Of a stretch of DNA of 62,017 nucleotides, positions 11,527 to 23,600 are shown piece after piece (the stretch's first letter is position 1; every line of letters begins with the position of its first letter). The translations under genes were made by a program, and so were the position numbers. The notes beneath the pieces are model-generated. The model was not told the DNA's origin and ran no database searches. It saw only the letters and a program-made list of their open reading frames with translations. The stretch comes from Nemertoderma westbladi (Eukaryota; Xenacoelomorpha; Nemertodermatida; Nemertodermatidae), in the NCBI GenBank assembly GCA_032718475.1, contig JAUCBJ010007022.1:1-62017 (forward strand), written 5' to 3'.

Positions 11527-14412
11527 ATGGCTTTTCAAAACATTAGGATATCTTCATATAATGCGAATTCAATTAAGTCACCTGAATCTATGACTGTAGT
11601 CAGGGAACTTTGCAAAGAATCGGATATAGTTATATTGCAAGAACATTTCCTCCCACAACAAGAATTGGGATTTCTTGCATCAATTAACAAAGATTTTACA
11701 CCGTATGGCACTTCGCCTGTTGATTTATCAGATGGTTTTCAATTAGGGCGCCCTTACGGTGGATTGGCTGTGTTATCCAATCAGAAAATTAGTAATGCGA
11801 TTAGTTTTGAACCAACCGAATTGTTGTCTGATAAAGAGTTTCGCATTTTGCCTTTTTATATTAATCTTACAGATGGTAGTAAACTTTTAATGCTAAATGT
11901 TTACCTACCATACGAGTCACCAGATAATCATGATATTTTTGTCGAATATTTAGGAAAATTGCAGTCCATAATAGAGTCATCCCCATCGACAGCGTGTTGT
12001 ATATTTGGCGATTTTAATGCGTCCCCTGGGCGACCTTTTTATACTGAACTAAATGATTGGTGCAATAATTTTGGCCTCACTGTCTTAGATGTAGAAACCC
12101 TACCCAGTAATAGTTTCTCCTTTGTAAGTGCAGCTCATGGCACAACATCATGGCTGGACCACGTTGTTGTTTCATCGAGTTTCAAATCTATTGTTAATGA
12201 TACTCGTATTGATTATGATAAGACGGTTACTGACCATATGCCAGTTAACATTGTGCTAAACATTGATGTGCATAAAATAGATATTGATAATGATAATGCT
12301 AATGCTAATGCTAATGCTACCAATGCAAATACGCAAAGCTCTAATGCGAGAAACGGCCCCGAAATATGTTGGTCGAAAACAAATGCTAACAATTTGAAAG
12401 ATTATAGTACGTTACTTAATGATCGACTTGATCACTTGGTAATACCCGATGGTATTAAATGTCAAAACCCACGCTGTAAAGAGCATGCGGATTGCATTTC
12501 TGATTTTTGGGACAGTATTTCAGACACTATTTCTAAAACGGCTCGCGATTCATTGCCCACTAAACAGGGCAATGATTCGTCACGTAATTATAACATTCCC
12601 GGTTGGAATGACGTAGTCAAATTTAAGTACGAGGAATCCCGCAATTGGTTTAGGTTATGGCGTGAGGCTGGGTCACCTAGAAACGGCGAGATACATAGAA
12701 AATATATGGCTACAAAGGCCAATTTTAAACGTGCTCTACGACAATGTCGTAGAGAAGTAACAACGCGAAAAGCCGATAAAATGGCTGCATCGCAACTCGG
12801 CAATGACTATCGGTCGTTTTGGCGCGATGTCAAAAAAGAAAGTACCACATCTGTGCCACTACCGAAAACAGTTAGCGGAGCCTCAGGTGAAGCTGAAGTT
12901 TGTGATTTATTTAGAAATGAATACCATTCTTTATTTAATATTGTAGATAATGCTACTGGTGCTGTCAATTACACACTTAATAATTTGGATGATGTTGAAT
13001 TTTCTAATGATTTCATTGTGAGTGCAGGTGAAATTAGTTGTGCAATATCAAACTTAAAGAAGGATAAGTGTGCTGGCCCCGATGGTATTGCTGCTGAGCA
13101 TTATATCTATAGCAATAGCCCCCGGCTCAACACACTATTGGCCTTATTAGTTACCGCTATGAATATTCACGGTGTAATACCAACTAGCGCAATCCATTGT
13201 TTATTAATTCCGATTATAAAAGATAAAAATGGACCAATAGAGGATAAGGGTAATTATCGACCTATAGCTATAGCCTCAATATTTAGTAAATTATTTGAGT
13301 ATATTATCCTATCTCGTATTGAATCACAGTTAATTGTAAGCGATTATCAGTACTCGTTTAAACGCCGTAGTGGTACAGAATTGTGCATTTTTACCCTCAA
13401 GGAGATAATTGATTATTATTTATATAACGGTTCTTCAGTATATGTGTGCTTTGTGGACTCTAGCAAAGCATTTGATAGAATACTACATGATAAACTTTTT
13501 GAGAAACTTCTCCTCAAGGGTATACCCAAGTATATTGTTAGGGTATTAGCTTATTGGTACAGAAAGCAAACATTGCAGGTCAAATGGGGTGAATCTTTTT
13601 CTAGTCCTTTTACTGTATCAAATGGGGTTAAGCAGGGGGGTATTTTGAGTGGATACTTATTTAACGTATACATGGATCAACTCAGTTACGATTTAGTGGA
13701 TACCAATGTGGGGTGCTTATTAGACGGTTGTAGATTAAATCATATAATGTATGCAGACGATATATGTCTCATCTCTAATTCCGCTATTGGTTTGCAGTCT
13801 CTTATCAATTGTTGCTTTAGTTATGCTGTAAATCACAATATTATTTTCAATCTAAAGAAAACCAAGGTCATGTATTTTTTGTCTAGTAGTTATAGTAATA
13901 ATGGTGTTATTCCTTTCTTTTTATATGGTAAACAGATTTCCAGAGCTCACAAATGGGTATATTTAGGGCACTTATTTCATGAGAGTAGGGATGATGATTA
14001 TGACATCAAGAAAGCTAATAGAGGGTTATACGCAAAGGCAAATACGTTAGTTCGAAAATTTAAATGCTGTTCTATATCAGCTAAAGTTACTTTGTTTCGT
14101 GCATTTTTAACTACGGTATATTGTAATTCATTGTGGTCACGTAGCAATTACTCTTCTGTAGTGTATAATCGTTTAAAGGTGGCGTATAATAGGGCGGCTA
14201 GGTTGTTATTCTCCATACAAAGTGGTTACAGTATGTCCCTCTTTTTTGGAAATAACAATCTACCATGTTTCATACATATCCGTCATAAATCGATTAGGAG
14301 TTTATTTACCAGAGTAGATGCGAGTAATAATAAACTTATCCAAGCGGTCACCAGGGTAACGTCCGCTACGTCGCGGATACGGGCCATGCTGGACTCTAGC
14401 CTACTGTACTAA
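11527..14412 (+). CDS. LINE ORF2: apurinic-like endonuclease plus reverse transcriptase, intact
   Basis: 961 codons with no internal stop. The endonuclease motifs appear in order: YNANS at residues 11-15, QEH at 38-40, NVYLPY at 124-129, GDFNA at 161-165, WLDH at 209-212 and TDH at 235-237. An Asn/Ala/Asp-rich linker (about 250-275) has grown by aatgct repeats. The reverse transcriptase follows: AGPDG near 518, motif A with catalytic D644 (VDSSKAFD), motif B NGVKQGG at 699-705, motif C YADD at 742-745, then the motif D and E regions (KKTKVMYF, VYLG). The protein nicks target DNA and copies the element RNA onto the nick. All catalytic motifs are present, so the ORF could be functional, although this copy lacks its 5' end. 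I infer the CR1/L2/Jockey supergroup. A short minus-strand frame inside (12588-12803) is a shadow. Confidence 0.93.
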   Translation: MAFQNIRISSYNANSIKSPESMTVVRELCKESDIVILQEHFLPQQELGFLASINKDFTPYGTSPVDLSDGFQLGRPYGGLAVLSNQKISNAISFEPTELLSDKEFRILPFYINLTDGSKLLMLNVYLPYESPDNHDIFVEYLGKLQSIIESSPSTACCIFGDFNASPGRPFYTELNDWCNNFGLTVLDVETLPSNSFSFVSAAHGTTSWLDHVVVSSSFKSIVNDTRIDYDKTVTDHMPVNIVLNIDVHKIDIDNDNANANANATNANTQSSNARNGPEICWSKTNANNLKDYSTLLNDRLDHLVIPDGIKCQNPRCKEHADCISDFWDSISDTISKTARDSLPTKQGNDSSRNYNIPGWNDVVKFKYEESRNWFRLWREAGSPRNGEIHRKYMATKANFKRALRQCRREVTTRKADKMAASQLGNDYRSFWRDVKKESTTSVPLPKTVSGASGEAEVCDLFRNEYHSLFNIVDNATGAVNYTLNNLDDVEFSNDFIVSAGEISCAISNLKKDKCAGPDGIAAEHYIYSNSPRLNTLLALLVTAMNIHGVIPTSAIHCLLIPIIKDKNGPIEDKGNYRPIAIASIFSKLFEYIILSRIESQLIVSDYQYSFKRRSGTELCIFTLKEIIDYYLYNGSSVYVCFVDSSKAFDRILHDKLFEKLLLKGIPKYIVRVLAYWYRKQTLQVKWGESFSSPFTVSNGVKQGGILSGYLFNVYMDQLSYDLVDTNVGCLLDGCRLNHIMYADDICLISNSAIGLQSLINCCFSYAVNHNIIFNLKKTKVMYFLSSSYSNNGVIPFFLYGKQISRAHKWVYLGHLFHESRDDDYDIKKANRGLYAKANTLVRKFKCCSISAKVTLFRAFLTTVYCNSLWSRSNYSSVVYNRLKVAYNRAARLLFSIQSGYSMSLFFGNNNLPCFIHIRHKSIRSLFTRVDASNNKLIQAVTRVTSATSRIRAMLDSSLLY

Positions 14413-14620
14413 GGGCATTTTTATTATATTACCTAATATGCAATATATTTTTTTACTCGATGCTTACATAGTAAGCCTACCCTATACCCTACCATACATT
14501 ACATACGTTGATTTAATTATAATAATACAATTTATTGTTTTACTGTGCTATATGGACGTCTGTATTATGTATTTAATTTTACTGATGTCTGGAATAAATA
14601 AATAAAATAAATAAAAAAAT
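14413..14620 (+). other. LINE 3' UTR and tail
   Basis: AT-rich sequence after the ORF2 stop, ending in an aataaa-containing repeat tail (about 14591-14620). Short simple-repeat tails of this type are usual for CR1/L2-like elements and also supply a polyadenylation-like signal. Confidence 0.7.
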
Positions 14621-17600
14621 AAAGGAATGCCTGTTCACTTCACCACCATGGGTGATCTTCCACAGTAAACCCTTCCACTATGTTTCATAAAGGAATGCCT
14701 GTTCACTTCACCACCATGGGTGATCTTCCACAGTAAACCCTTCCACTATGTTTCATAAAGGAATGCCTGTTCACTTCACCACCATGGGTGATCTTCCACA
14801 GTAAACCCTTCCACTATGTTTCATAAAGGAATGCCTGTTCACTTCACCACCATGGGTGATCTTCCACAGTAAACCCTTCCACTATGTTTCATAAAGGAAT
14901 GCCTGTTCACTTCACCACCATGGGTGATCTTCCACAGTAAACCCTTCCACTATGTTTCATAAAGGAATGCCTGTTCACTTCACCACCATGGGTGATCTTC
15001 CACAGTAAACCCTTCCACTATGTTTCATAAAGGAATGCCTGTTCACTTCACCACCATGGGTGATCTTCCACAGTAAACCCTTCCACTCTGTTTCATAAAG
15101 GAATGCCTGTTCACTTCACCACCATGGGTGATCTTCCACAGTAAATCCTTCCACTATGTTTCATTCTGGAATGCCTGTTCACTTCACCACCATGGGTGAT
15201 CTTCCACCGTAAACCCTTCTACTATGTTTCATAAAGGAATGCCTGTTCACCACCATGGGTGATCTTCCACAGTAAACCCTTCCACTCTGTTTCATAAAGG
15301 AATGCCTGTTCACTTCACCACCATGGGTGATCTTCCACAGTAAACCCTTCCACTATGTTTCATAAAGGAATGCCTGTTCACTTCACCACCATGGGTGATC
15401 TTCCACAGTAAACCCTTCCACTATGTTTCATAAAGGAATGCCTGTTCACTTCACCACCATGGGTGATCTTCCACAGTAAACTCTTCCACTATGTTTCATA
15501 AAGGAATGCCTGTTCACAACCATGGGTGATCTTCCACAGTAAACCCTTCCACTCTGTTTCATAAAGGAATGCCTGTTCACTTTAGCACCATGGGTGATCT
15601 TCCACAGTAAACCCTTCCACTATGTTTCATAAAGGAAAGCCTGTTCACTTCACCACCATGGGTGATCTTCCACAGTAAACCCTTCCACTATGTTTTATAA
15701 AGGAATGCCTGTTCACTTCACCACCATGGGTGATCTTCCACAGTAAACCCTTCCACTATGTTTCATAAAGGAATGCCTGTTCACCACCATGGGTGATCTT
15801 CCACAGTAAACCCTTCCACTATGTTTCATAAAGGAATGCCTGTTCACTTCACCACCATGGGTGATCTTCCACAGTAAACCCTTCCACTATGTTTCATAAA
15901 GGAATGCCTGTTCACTTCACCACCATGGGTGATCTTCCACAGTAAACCCTTCCACTATGTTTCATAAAGGAATGCCTGTTCACTTCACCACCATGGGTGA
16001 TCTTCCACAGTAAACCCTTCCACTATGTTTCATAAAGGAATGCCTGTTCACTTCACCACCATGGGTGATCTTCCACAGTAAACCCTTCCACTATGTTTCA
16101 TAAAGGAATGCCTGTTCACTTCACAACCATGGGTGATCTTCCACAGTAAACCCTTCCACTCTGTTTCATAAAGGAATGCCTGTTCACTTCACCACCATGG
16201 GTGATCTTCCACAGTAAACCCTTCCACTATGTTTCATAAAGGAATGCCTGTTCACTTCACCACCATGGGTGATCTTCCACAGTAAACCCTTCTACTATGT
16301 TTCATAAAGGAATGCCTGTTCACCACCATGGGTGATCTTCCACAGTAAACCCTTCCACTCTGTTTCATAAAGGAATGCCTGTTCACTTCACCACCATGGG
16401 TGATCTTCCACAGTAAACCCTTCCACTATGTTTCATAAAGGAATGCCTGTTCACTTCACCACCATGGGTGATCTTCCACAGTAAACTCCTTCCACTATGT
16501 TTCATAAAGGAATGCCTGTTCACTTCACCACCATGGGTGATCTTCCACAGTAAACCCTTCCACTATGTTTCATAAAGGAATGCCTGTTCACTTCACCACC
16601 ATGGGTGATCTTCCACAGTAAACCCTTCCACTATGTTTCATAAAGGAATGCCTGTTCACTTCACCACCATGGGTGATCTTCCACAGTAAACCCTTCCACT
16701 CTGTTTCATAAAGGAATGCCTGTTCACTTCACCACCATGGGTGATCTTCCACAGTAAACCCTTCCACTATGTTTCATAAAGGAATGCCTGTTCACTTCAC
16801 ACCATGGGTGATCTTCCACAGTAAACCCTTCCACTCTGTTTCATAAAGGAATGCCTGTTCACTTCACCACCATGGGTGATCTTCCACAGTAAACCCTTCC
16901 ACTATGTTTCATAAAGGAATGCCTGTTCACTTCACCACCATGGGTGATCTTCCACAGTAAACCCTTCCACTATGTTTCATAAAGGAATGCCTGTTCACGC
17001 ACCATGGGTGATCTTCCACAGTAAACCCTTCCACTATGTTTCATAAAGGAATGCCTGTTCACTTCACCACCATGGGTGATCTTCCACAGTAAACCCTTCC
17101 ACTATGTTTCATAAAGGAATGCCTGTTCACTTCACCACCATGGGTGATCTTCCACAGTAAACCCTTCCACTATGTTTCATAAAGGAATGCCTGTTCACTT
17201 CACCACCATGGGTGATCTTCCACAGTAAACCCTTCCACTATGTTTCATAAAGGAATGCCTGTTCACTTCACCACCATGGGTGATCTTCCACAGTAAACCC
17301 TTCCACTATGTTTCATAAAGGAATGCCTGTTCACTTCACCACCATGGGTGATCTTCCACAGTAAACCCTTCCACTATGTTTCATAAAGGAATGCCTGTTC
17401 ACTTCACAACCATGGGTGATCTTCCACAGTAAACCCTTCCACTCTGTTTCATAAAGGAATGCCTGTTCACTTCACCACCATGGGTGATCTTCCACAGTAA
17501 ACCCTTCCACTATGTTTCATTCTGGAATGCCTGTTCACTTCACCACCATGGGTGATCTTCCACCGTAAACCCTTCTACTATGTTTCATAAAGGAATGCCT

Positions 17601-20600
17601 GTTCACCACCATGGGTGATCTTCCACAGTAAACCCTTCCACTCTGTTTCATAAAGGAATGCCTGTTCACTTCACCACCATGGGTGATCTTCCACAGTAAA
17701 CCCTTCCACTATGTTTCATAAAGGAATGCCTGTTCACTTCACCACCATGGGTGATCTTCCACAGTAAACCCTTCCACTATGTTTCATAAAGGAATGCCTG
17801 TTCACTTCACCACCATGGGTGATCTTCCACAGTAAACCCTTCCACTATGTTTCATAAAGGAATGCCTGTTCACTTCACCACCATGGGTGATCTTCCACAG
17901 TAAACCCTTCCACTATGTTTCATAAAGGAATGCCTGTTCACTTCACCACCATGGGTGATCTTCCACAGTAAACCCTTCCACTATGTTTCATAAAGGAATG
18001 CCTGTTCACTTCACAACCATGGGTGATCTTCCACAGTAAACCCTTCCACTCTGTTTCATAAAGGAATGCCTGTTCACTTCACCACCATGGGTGATCTTCC
18101 ACAGTAAATCCTTCCACTATGTTTCATTCTGGAATGCCTGTTCACTTCACCACCATGGGTGATCTTCCACCGTAAACCCTTCTACTATGTTTCATGAAGG
18201 AATGCCTGTTCACCACCATGGGTGATCTTCCACAGTAAACCCTTCCACTCTGTTTCATAAAGGAATGCCTGTTCACTTCACCACCATGGGTGATCTTCCA
18301 CAGTAAACCCTTCCACTATGTTTCATAAAGGAATGCCTGTTCACTTCACCACCATGGGTGATCTTCCACAGTAAACCCTTCCACTATGTTTCATAAAGGA
18401 ATGCCTGTTCACTTCACCACCATGGGTGATCTTCCACAGTAAACTCTTCCACTATGTTTCATAAAGGAATGCCTGTTCACAACCATGGGTGATCTTCCAC
18501 AGTAAACCCTTCCACTCTGTTTCATAAAGGAATGCCTGTTCACTTTAGCACCATGGGTGATCTTCCACAGTAAACCCTTCCACTATGTTTCATAAAGGAA
18601 AGCCTGTTCACTTCACCACCATGGGTGATCTTCCACAGTAAACCCTTCCACTATGTTTTATAAAGGAATGCCTGTTCACTTCACCACCATGGGTGATCTT
18701 CCACAGTAAACCCTTCCACTATGTTTCATAAAGGAATGCCTGTTCACCACCATGGGTGATCTTCCACAGTAAACCCTTCCACTATGTTTCATAAAGGAAT
18801 GCCTGTTCACTTCACCACCATGGGTGATCTTCCACAGTAAACCCTTCCACTATGTTTCATAAAGGAATGCCTGTTCACTTCACCACCATGGGTGATCTTC
18901 CACAGTAAACCCTTCCACTATGTTTCATAAAGGAATGCCTGTTCACTTCACCACCATGGGTGATCTTCCACAGTAAACCCTTCCACTATGTTTCATAAAG
19001 GAATGCCTGTTCACTTCACCACCATGGGTGATCTTCCACAGTAAACCCTTCCACTATGTTTCATAAAGGAATGCCTGTTCACTTCACAACCATGGGTGAT
19101 CTTCCACAGTAAACCCTTCCACTCTGTTTCATAAAGGAATGCCTGTTCACTTCACCACCATGGGTGATCTTCCACAGTAAACCCTTCCACTATGTTTCAT
19201 AAAGGAATGCCTGTTCACTTCACCACCATGGGTGATCTTCCACAGTAAACCCTTCTACTATGTTTCATAAAGGAATGCCTGTTCACCACCATGGGTGATC
19301 TTCCACAGTAAACCCTTCCACTCTGTTTCATAAAGGAATGCCTGTTCACTTCACCACCATGGGTGATCTTCCACAGTAAACCCTTCCACTATGTTTCATA
19401 AAGGAATGCCTGTTCACTTCACCACCATGGGTGATCTTCCACAGTAAACCCTTCCACTATGTTTCATAAAGGAATGCCTGTTCACTTCACCACCATGGGT
19501 GATCTTCCACAGTAAACCCTTCCACTATGTTTCATAAAGGAATGCCTGTTCACTTCACAACCATGGGTGATCTTCCACAGTAAACCCTTCCACTCTGTTT
19601 CATAAAGGAATGCCTGTTCACTTCACCACCATGGGTGATCTTCCACAGTAAACCCTTCCACTATGTTTCATAAAGGAATGCCTGTTCACTTCACCACCAT
19701 GGGTGATCTTCCACAGTAAACCCTTCTACTATGTTTCATAAAGGAATGCCTGTTCACCACCATGGGTGATCTTCCACAGTAAACCCTTCCACTATGTTTC
19801 ATAAAGGAATGCCTGTTCACTTCACCACCATGGGTGATCTTCCACAGTAAACCCTTCCACTATGTTTCATAAAGGAATGCCTGTTCACTTCACAACCATG
19901 GGTGATCTTCCACAGTAAACCCTTCCACTATGTTTCATAAAGGAATGCCTGTTCACTTCACCACCATGGGTGATCTTCCACAGTAAACCCTTCCACTATG
20001 TTTCATAAAGGAATGCCTGTTCACACACCATGGGTGATCTTCCACAGTAAACCCTTCCACTCTGTTTCATAAAGGAATGCCTGTTCACTTCACCACCATG
20101 GGTGATCTTCCACAGTAAACCCTTCCACTATGTTTCATAAAGGAATGCCTGTTCACTTCACCACCATGGGTGATCTTCCACAGTAAACCCTTCCACTATG
20201 TTTCATAAAGGAATGCCTGTTCACTTCACCACCATGGGTGATCTTCCACAGTAAACCCTTCCACTATGTTTCATAAAGGAATGCCTGTTCACTTCACCAC
20301 CATGGGTGATCTTCCACAGTAAACCCTTCCACTATGTTTCATAAAGGAATGCCTGTTCACTTCACCACCATGGGTGATCTTCCACAGTAAACCCTTCCAC
20401 TATGTTTCATAAAGGAATGCCTGTTCACTTCACCACCATGGGTGATCTTCCACAGTAAACCCTTCCACTATGTTTCATAAAGGAATGCCTGTTCACTTCA
20501 CCACCATGGGTGATCTTCCACAGTAAACCCTTCCACTATGTTTCATAAAGGAATGCCTGTTCACTTCACCACCATGGGTGATCTTCCACAGTAAACCCTT

Positions 20601-23600
20601 CCACTATGTTTCATAAAGGAATGCCTGTTCACTTCACAACCATGGGTGATCTTCCACAGTAAACCCTTCCACTCTGTTTCATAAAGGAATGCCTGTTCAC
20701 TTCACCACCATGGGTGATCTTCCACAGTAAATCCTTCCACTATGTTTCATTCTGGAATGCCTGTTCACTTCACCACCATGGGTGATCTTCCACCGTAAAC
20801 CCTTCTACTATGTTTCATAAAGGAATGCCTGTTCACCACCATGGGTGATCTTCCACAGTAAACCCTTCCACTCTGTTTCATAAAGGAATGCCTGTTCACT
20901 TCACCACCATGGGTGATCTTCCACAGTAAACCCTTCCACTATGTTTCATAAAGGAATGCCTGTTCACTTCACCACCATGGGTGATCTTCCACAGTAAACC
21001 CTTCCACTATGTTTCATAAAGGAATGCCTGTTCACTTCACCACCATGGGTGATCTTCCACAGTAAACTCTTCCACTATGTTTCATAAAGGAATGCCTGTT
21101 CACAACCATGGGTGATCTTCCACAGTAAACCCTTCCACTCTGTTTCATAAAGGAATGCCTGTTCACTTTAGCACCATGGGTGATCTTCCACAGTAAACCC
21201 TTCCACTATGTTTCATAAAGGAAAGCCTGTTCACTTCACCACCATGGGTGATCTTCCACAGTAAACCCTTCCACTATGTTTTATAAAGGAATGCCTGTTC
21301 ACTTCACCACCATGGGTGATCTTCCACAGTAAACCCTTCCACTATGTTTCATAAAGGAATGCCTGTTCACCACCATGGGTGATCTTCCACAGTAAACCCT
21401 TCCACTATGTTTCATAAAGGAATGCCTGTTCACTTCACCACCATGGGTGATCTTCCACAGTAAACCCTTCCACTATGTTTCATAAAGGAATGCCTGTTCA
21501 CTTCACCACCATGGGTGATCTTCCACAGTAAACCCTTCCACTATGTTTCATAAAGGAATGCCTGTTCACTTCACCACCATGGGTGATCTTCCACAGTAAA
21601 CCCTTCCACTATGTTTCATAAAGGAATGCCTGTTCACTTCACCACCATGGGTGATCTTCCACAGTAAACCCTTCCACTATGTTTCATAAAGGAATGCCTG
21701 TTCACTTCACAACCATGGGTGATCTTCCACAGTAAACCCTTCCACTCTGTTTCATAAAGGAATGCCTGTTCACTTCACCACCATGGGTGATCTTCCACAG
21801 TAAACCCTTCCACTATGTTTCATAAAGGAATGCCTGTTCACTTCACCACCATGGGTGATCTTCCACAGTAAACCCTTCTACTATGTTTCATAAAGGAATG
21901 CCTGTTCACCACCATGGGTGATCTTCCACAGTAAACCCTTCCACTCTGTTTCATAAAGGAATGCCTGTTCACTTCACCACCATGGGTGATCTTCCACAGT
22001 AAACCCTTCCACTATGTTTCATAAAGGAATGCCTGTTCACTTCACCACCATGGGTGATCTTCCACAGTAAACCCTTCCACTATGTTTCATAAAGGAATGC
22101 CTGTTCACTTCACCACCATGGGTGATCTTCCACAGTAAACCCTTCCACTATGTTTCATAAAGGAATGCCTGTTCACTTCACCACCATGGGTGATCTTCCA
22201 CAGTAAACCCTTCCACTATGTTTCATAAAGGAATGCCTGTTCACTTCACCACCATGGGTGATCTTCCACAGTAAACCCTTCCACTATGTTTCATAAAGGA
22301 ATGCCTGTTCACTTCACCACCATGGGTGATCTTCCACAGTAAACCCTTCCACTATGTTTCATAAAGGAATGCCTGTTCACTTCACAACCATGGGTGATCT
22401 TCCACAGTAAACCCTTCCACTCTGTTTCATAAAGGAATGCCTGTTCACTTCACCACCATGGGTGATCTTCCACAGTAAACCCTTCCACTATGTTTCATAA
22501 AGGAATGCCTGTTCACTTCACCACCATGGGTGATCTTCCACAGTAAACCCTTCTACTATGTTTCATAAAGGAATGCCTGTTCACCACCATGGGTGATCTT
22601 CCACAGTAAACCCTTCCACTATGTTTCATAAAGGAATGCCTGTTCACTTCACCACCATGGGTGATCTTCCACAGTAAACCCTTCCACTATGTTTCATAAA
22701 GGAATGCCTGTTCACTTCACAACCATGGGTGATCTTCCACAGTAAACCCTTCCACTCTGTTTCATAAAGGAATGCCTGTTCACTTCACCACCATGGGTGA
22801 TCTTCCACAGTAAACCCTTCCACTATGTTTCATAAAGGAATGCCTGTTCACCACCATGGGTGATCTTCCACAGTAAACCCTTCCACTATGTTTCATAAAG
22901 GAATGCCTGTTCACTTCACCACCATGGGTGATCTTCCACAGTAAACCCTTCCACTATGTTTCATAAAGGAATGCCTGTTCACTTCACCACCATGGGTGAT
23001 CTTCCACAGTAAACCCTTCCACTATGTTTCATAAAGGAATGCCTGTTCACTTCACCACCATGGGTGATCTTCCACAGTAAACCCTTCCACTATGTTTCAT
23101 AAAGGAATGCCTGTTCACTTCACCACCATGGGTGATCTTCCACAGTAAACCCTTCCACTATGTTTCATAAAGGAATGCCTGTTCACTTCACCACCATGGG
23201 TGATCTTCCACAGTAAACCCTTCCACTATGTTTCATAAAGGAATGCCTGTTCACTTCACCACCATGGGTGATCTTCCACAGTAAACCCTTCCACTATGTT
23301 TCATAAAGGAATGCCTGTTCACTTCACCACCATGGGTGATCTTCCACAGTAAACCCTTCCACTATGTTTCATAAAGGAATGCCTGTTCACTTCACCACCA
23401 TGGGTGATCTTCCACAGTAAACCCTTCCACTATGTTTCATAAAGGAATGCCTGTTCACTTCACCACCATGGGTGATCTTCCACAGTAAACCCTTCCACTA
23501 TGTTTCATAAAGGAATGCCTGTTCACTTCACCACCATGGGTGATCTTCCACAGTAAACCCTTCCACTATGTTTCATAAAGGAATGCCTGTTCACTTCACC

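Larger units (their letters stand above)
10494..14620 (+). mobile_element. 5'-truncated APE-type non-LTR retrotransposon (CR1/L2/Jockey-like) inserted in the minisatellite
   Basis: A single insertion of about 4.1 kb splits the minisatellite between ...tatgtttca and taaaggaatg, so the array phase resumes exactly on the other side. The element has a partial ORF1, a short spacer, an intact ORF2 (endonuclease plus reverse transcriptase), about 200 bp of 3' UTR and a 3' tail of aaat/taaa repeats. ORF1 is already open at the left junction and has no start there, which indicates 5' truncation during target-primed reverse transcription. I see no target-site duplication. The a-rich tail and the target taaagg share short homology. 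Confidence 0.9.
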
